From: Azolla pinnata | Lineage: Eukaryota > Streptophyta > Polypodiopsida > Salviniales > Salviniaceae | DNA: 64,000 nucleotides | Direction of reading: 5' to 3' | Assembly: GCA_037176905.1 (NCBI GenBank) | Contig: JBBBWG010003892.1 | Span: forward strand, 1 to 64,000 | Part shown: positions 60,638-64,000 of the stretch, piece after piece | Numbering within the stretch: the first letter of the stretch is position 1 | Layout of the letters: each line of letters starts with the position of its first letter | Notes under the pieces: generated by a model | Told to the model about the DNA's origin: nothing | The model's input: only the letters and a program-made list of their open reading frames with translations | Database searches by the model: none | Program-made: the position numbers and the translations under genes

Positions 60638-61756
60638 TTAGCTGGTCACAAGAAACACCATCGGGACCGGCGATGTTAGGGCAGGAATCGGCGTAGAATC
60701 CTTGTCGTCGTCGTCGTCTTCTTCTTCTTCTTCTTCTTCGGCATCCCACAAGAAGGAAGCATAAGAAGCCATGACATAGCTGCGAAACGGAACGGGGAAA
60801 TCGTTAAAATTAGCTAGCTAGCTAGCTAGCACTTATCTCGATCGATCGTTCCCCCCGAGTTTCCCATCCATCGTCGGACGAAGCCTCGCAGCGGCGAATT
60901 GGATGAGAGAGCCCCGCGTGAAAAACCGATAGATAGATCCTCATCGATATTATTGCAACATGAAAAGTCGGAATCGAATCGAATCGAATCGAATCGAATC
61001 GAATCGAATCGAATCGATCGGATGATGCAGCATGCGGCTTCATACGTACCAATCGTCCGGGGAGGATCGGATCGCGTTGTCGTAGTAGGCTTGGGCTCGT
61101 TCGCGATCCCTGCGGGCGTCCCACAGGATCTCGGCGTAGCGCGCGAGCGTCTCGCCATCGGTCGGGTCGGCGAGTATGGCGCGTTCATACAAGGCCTCGC
61201 ACTTCGACGTCATCGAATCCTCTTCCTCCTCCTCCTCCTCCTCCTCCTCCTCCTCCTCCTCCTTCTTGCTCAATCCCGAGAACTTATACAAGAACTCTCC
61301 GAAGTTCCGGAGAAGCAGCGGGTTGTTGGGATCTTCCTCCAACAGCTTCCGGTAGTAGCTCTCGCGGATCGCAAACACTTCGTTGTCGTCGTCGTCGTCG
61401 TCATTGCTTGTCTTTGATAAGCCATGGTCGGAATTGCCGCCGCCGCCGCCGTTGTCGTCGCAGGTGCTTAGCGCCAAGCCGAGGATCTTCGGCCGCGGGC
61501 TCGCGTCGGGAGAAGGCGGATCGAGCGCTAGATCGGCGCGGAAGCGATCGACGTCGTGATGGTAACTACGGGCGTCGAAGACGGGTCGAGACGAGACTAG
61601 CGACGACGATTGGACGTTGGCCGGACATTGGTAGGCTTGATGATCATGGTGGGCACTTAGGACATGCTCGACGTGGTGCTGGTGGTGCGGCGGCGGCGGC
61701 GAGAGGGAGTTGAGGACCACGGGCGGGGCCGAGGAGGAGGTGCGGAGGAGGAGCAT
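60638..61756 (-). CDS. TPR-like protein, two exons
   Basis: This resembles the plant tetratricopeptide-repeat-like proteins that begin 'MLLRSSS'-style; here the start is 'MLLLRTSSSAPPVVLNS'. Exons 61050-61756 and 60638-60779 join across a 270-base GT-AG intron to give 282 residues. Residues 1-125 look disordered. From about 126, helical TPR-type repeats run: 'YYRKLLEEDPNNPLLLRNF', then after a run of glutamates 'EALYERAILADPTDGETLAR' with 'YAEILWDARRDRERAQAYY', and, across the intron, 'YVMASYASFLWDA'. An acidic Glu/Asp run and a short hydrophobic-ended tail follow. TPR units mediate protein-protein contacts. Partners are unknown; related plant genes are mostly uncharacterised or stress-responsive. 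Confidence 0.88.
60971..61015. repeat. (GAATC)9 array in the TPR gene intron
   Basis: Nine perfect pentanucleotide copies lie 35 bases inside the 5' end of the intron on the coding strand. The position is within the 270-base intron, so length change here would not alter the protein. Confidence 0.9.
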
Positions 61757-62418
61757 GTTCGATCGCTGCGCCCCGAAATCGCAACCGAAACAATCGAAAA
61801 CAAAATCGGGCTATGGCAAGTTTGGAAGGGGCAAGAAGAAGAAGAAGAAGAAGAAGAAGAGGGGTGTGTGTGTTGTGACTTTGGGAGAGACAAAGAGGGA
61901 TGATGGGTTTAAGTAAAGTTCTCAAAGGATCACAGTGCTGAAGAAATAAAAGAAAAGGCCTAATTAGCTATAGAAGCTATGAAATCCACCGCGATCGATC
62001 GCGTGATGCGCGATCGCATCCATCGGACGTTGGTTTTCTTCGGTGGGCGCCCATCGCCCAAACCCCACAACTTGCATTTTGGCCGGATCGGAGGGCGCAC
62101 GATGCACATATATATACATACATACATGCATATTCATTTATACCAGAATCAAATCCTCCCCCTGTGGGTTGATGGGCCCTTGGACCTTGTGTGCCTCACA
62201 ATGCGTCGCAACCCATGCGCTCGCCCACACTCTTCCTCTTTTTTTTTCCGCAAGTTGCAAACGCGACCGAGAAACACGATCGATTCGCGCATTCGAGATC
62301 ATTGCTCAAAAATCTCGCCCAAAAAGCAGTATCATAACATGCTTCCCGACCCCCGGAGGATTGGTCAAGTTTCCAGCAGAAACTTTTCCCAACCCGCCCC
62401 GATTTCTGATTTGTAAAA
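61757..62418. other. Upstream region of the TPR gene
   Basis: Presumed promoter and leader of the minus-strand TPR gene, with a (GAA)n run at 61836-61860. No plus-strand gene is supported. Confidence 0.5.
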
Positions 62419-62672
62419 CTCGGCCGATATGGAAAAAAACAACAGCGCCCCGATATATACATTTCGGATTCGACAGCCTTGTCTCTGAGAGGCAANNNNN
62501 NNNNNNNNNNNNNNNNNNNNNNNNNNNNNNNNNNNNNNNNNNNNNNNNNNNNNNNNNNNNNNNNNNNNNNNNNNNNNNNNNNNNNNNNNNNNNNNCTCGG
62601 CCGATATGGAAAAAAACAACAGCGCCCCGATATATACATTTCGGATTCGACAGCCTTGTCTCTGAGAGGCAA
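62419..62672. other. 100-N assembly gap with identical 77-bp flanks
   Basis: Bases 62496-62595 are 100 Ns. The 77 bases before (62419-62495) and the 77 bases after (62596-62672) are identical. This is what unmerged contig ends that overlap by 77 bases would give, so the real sequence may have one copy and no gap. Confidence 0.9.
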
Positions 62673-62959
62673 TATGCGCTTGACTACTCGAGAAAGTGTT
62701 GATAACACATCGATAACGCATCTGTAACATAACTCCGTCTGTTTAGGGCGCATGCAAAGAGAATTAAACAGAGATAAAAAGAAAACATATATAGAAAGAG
62801 TAACGGAATGGCGTTATATTAGGAAGGGCGCTCGCATATAACACCCTTCCGATTCACCGAGTTCTAATAGAGAGGGCGCTCGATTAGAGCGGATACGTCA
62901 GCTAAGGCTTCATTCGCCAACATTCTCTGAACCAGTGATATATATCCTAGTTGTTTTTC

Positions 62960-63020
62960 CTCAATGTACAGTTAGCATCGCACTCTGCTGATAACACATG
63001 TTGGTTTCTAATACGAAAGT
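62960..63020 (+). repeat. Dispersed repeat, copy 2
   Basis: This copy corresponds to 20916-20976, in the same orientation and about four-fifths identical. The longest shared word is 'catgttggtttctaatac'. The family is unknown. Confidence 0.6.
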
Positions 63021-63819
63021 CAGCCCCATATTTTGGAGAAAAAAGAAGCAATCTATGAGATTTTGGAGCCCACATTCCTGGGTATCTATCTCTATTTAAC
63101 CAAACGTCATGTTCATACGAAACAAGCTTGTCTCCAACAACTTCTTCATGTAATAGGGGCAAGATATGTTGAATGCAAAGGCGTATGTATACCTTCACTC
63201 TAGACCATTTCCTTTTCCTGTAGTCATCAAATTTGTTCATGTCCTTATTTGCTGATAATTTCAGATTTGTTTTCCGCAGGCTGAAAAAAACAGAAGCCAA
63301 AAACGCCCCCCCCTTCTCCTTCACTATCTTGTCTAAAGCTCCTTAAACTGCCTCATACCATGCTTTAAAAGCAAACGATCACACTCTAGGGAAATCATTC
63401 ATGACAACTTCATTGTAATTTGAAACCTTTAACCTTTCTAGTCATTATACTTATGAGAATGGCTAGAGACATAACTAGTATTACAGCTTGCCCAACCACA
63501 GATTACAACCGAGCGCATACAATAAGATACGAGCGTCGTCGACACAACAAACTCCGGAGATGAAATGTCCTTAAAAAGAAGAAAAGATGAAATGAAACGG
63601 AGAAAACTGGATTGAGGTGCCCGTAACGGGTTTCGAATCTTTTAAGAAGGACAGAAAATGTCATAAATATTTGTTTATAGTGTGAGCTCGATCGAGTACA
63701 TGTATTGCAATACTTTGAAGCATTTCGAAATATTTTAGAGTCATTACTATTCTCGACTTTCTTTCAAATTTCTAGAGGTTTATTACTCACACAAGTGAAA
63801 CATGTGATCATATTAATAG

Positions 63820-63870
63820 GATGGTTGAGCTTGAGATTTTGTTTACAAGAGGTTGTAAGTTCAATTTTCA
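63820..63870 (+). repeat. tRNA-like (SINE-type) fragment
   Basis: 'ggatggttgagcttgag' resembles an A-box region and 'ggttgtaagttcaattttc' a B-box, at the spacing of a tRNA-derived SINE head. AT-rich sequence follows. It has decayed too far to be a working tRNA. Confidence 0.35.
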
Positions 63871-64000
63871 ATTAAATATAATTTTTATGTGATTATATCA
63901 TTTGCACCGGAGGTCCAAGCCATTGTTATTGTTTAACAATGTACTAATACATTGCATAAGTGACAAGTGGCTATGACGATGGTGGACTATTCTTATCAAA

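Larger units (their letters stand above)
62673..64000. other. Intergenic, no supported gene
   Basis: The stretch contains one copy of a dispersed repeat (62960-63020) and a tRNA-like fragment (63820-63870). An open minus-strand frame at 62947-63324 has no ATG at its head, overlaps the repeat and shows no domain. Confidence 0.5.

Noticed and set aside
62947-63324. Minus-strand frame of 125 codons near the right end
   Set aside because: It has no ATG at its head (the opening codon is GTG), overlaps the dispersed repeat and shows no recognisable domain.

Overview
The window is nuclear DNA from a land plant, most likely a fern or another seed-free vascular plant with a WUS-clade gene. Three things point there. 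It has two intronless PLS-class pentatricopeptide (PPR) genes whose triplets have the regular style I associate with fern PPR proteins. It has a WOX gene with a WUS-box and an EAR-like tail, a combination known from ferns and seed plants but not from mosses or lycophytes. The intergenic DNA is full of simple repeats and plant-type TTTAGGG/CCCTAAA telo-boxes. The species cannot be named from the sequence alone.

Layout. 1-5 kb: intergenic, rich in microsatellites, ending in local duplications. 5.0-11.8 kb: two large PPR genes on the minus strand, predicted organelle RNA-binding/editing factors. 14.5-18.4 kb: a nine-exon KUP/HAK/KT potassium transporter on the minus strand (788 aa, conceptually spliced in frame), with a long pyrimidine-rich leader, a G-box and telo-boxes upstream. 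22.4-23.1 kb: a small plus-strand gene for a secreted Cys/Met/His-rich protein with three internal repeats; I do not recognise it and it is the best candidate for something undescribed. 28.0-32.8 kb: a very long GT-2-type double-trihelix transcription factor on the minus strand (two exons, 1270 aa). 33-51.7 kb: almost 19 kb with no gene I can support, holding microsatellites, a foldback repeat and decayed tRNA-like fragments. 51.8-53.3 kb: the WOX gene on the plus strand, with an unusual proline at homeodomain position 50. 54.7-56.8 kb: a three-exon gene for a probable plastid-targeted protein of unrecognised family. 60.6-61.8 kb: a two-exon TPR-like gene on the minus strand. 62.5 kb: a 100-N assembly gap flanked by identical 77-base copies, which looks artificial.

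The genes are independently oriented and do not form a cluster or pathway. They are ordinary single plant genes: organelle RNA processing (PPR), potassium transport (KUP), transcription (trihelix, WOX), plastid function (54.7 kb) and protein-protein interaction (TPR). Exon joins were worked out by hand from splice sites, reading phase and family conservation; they have not been checked against transcripts.
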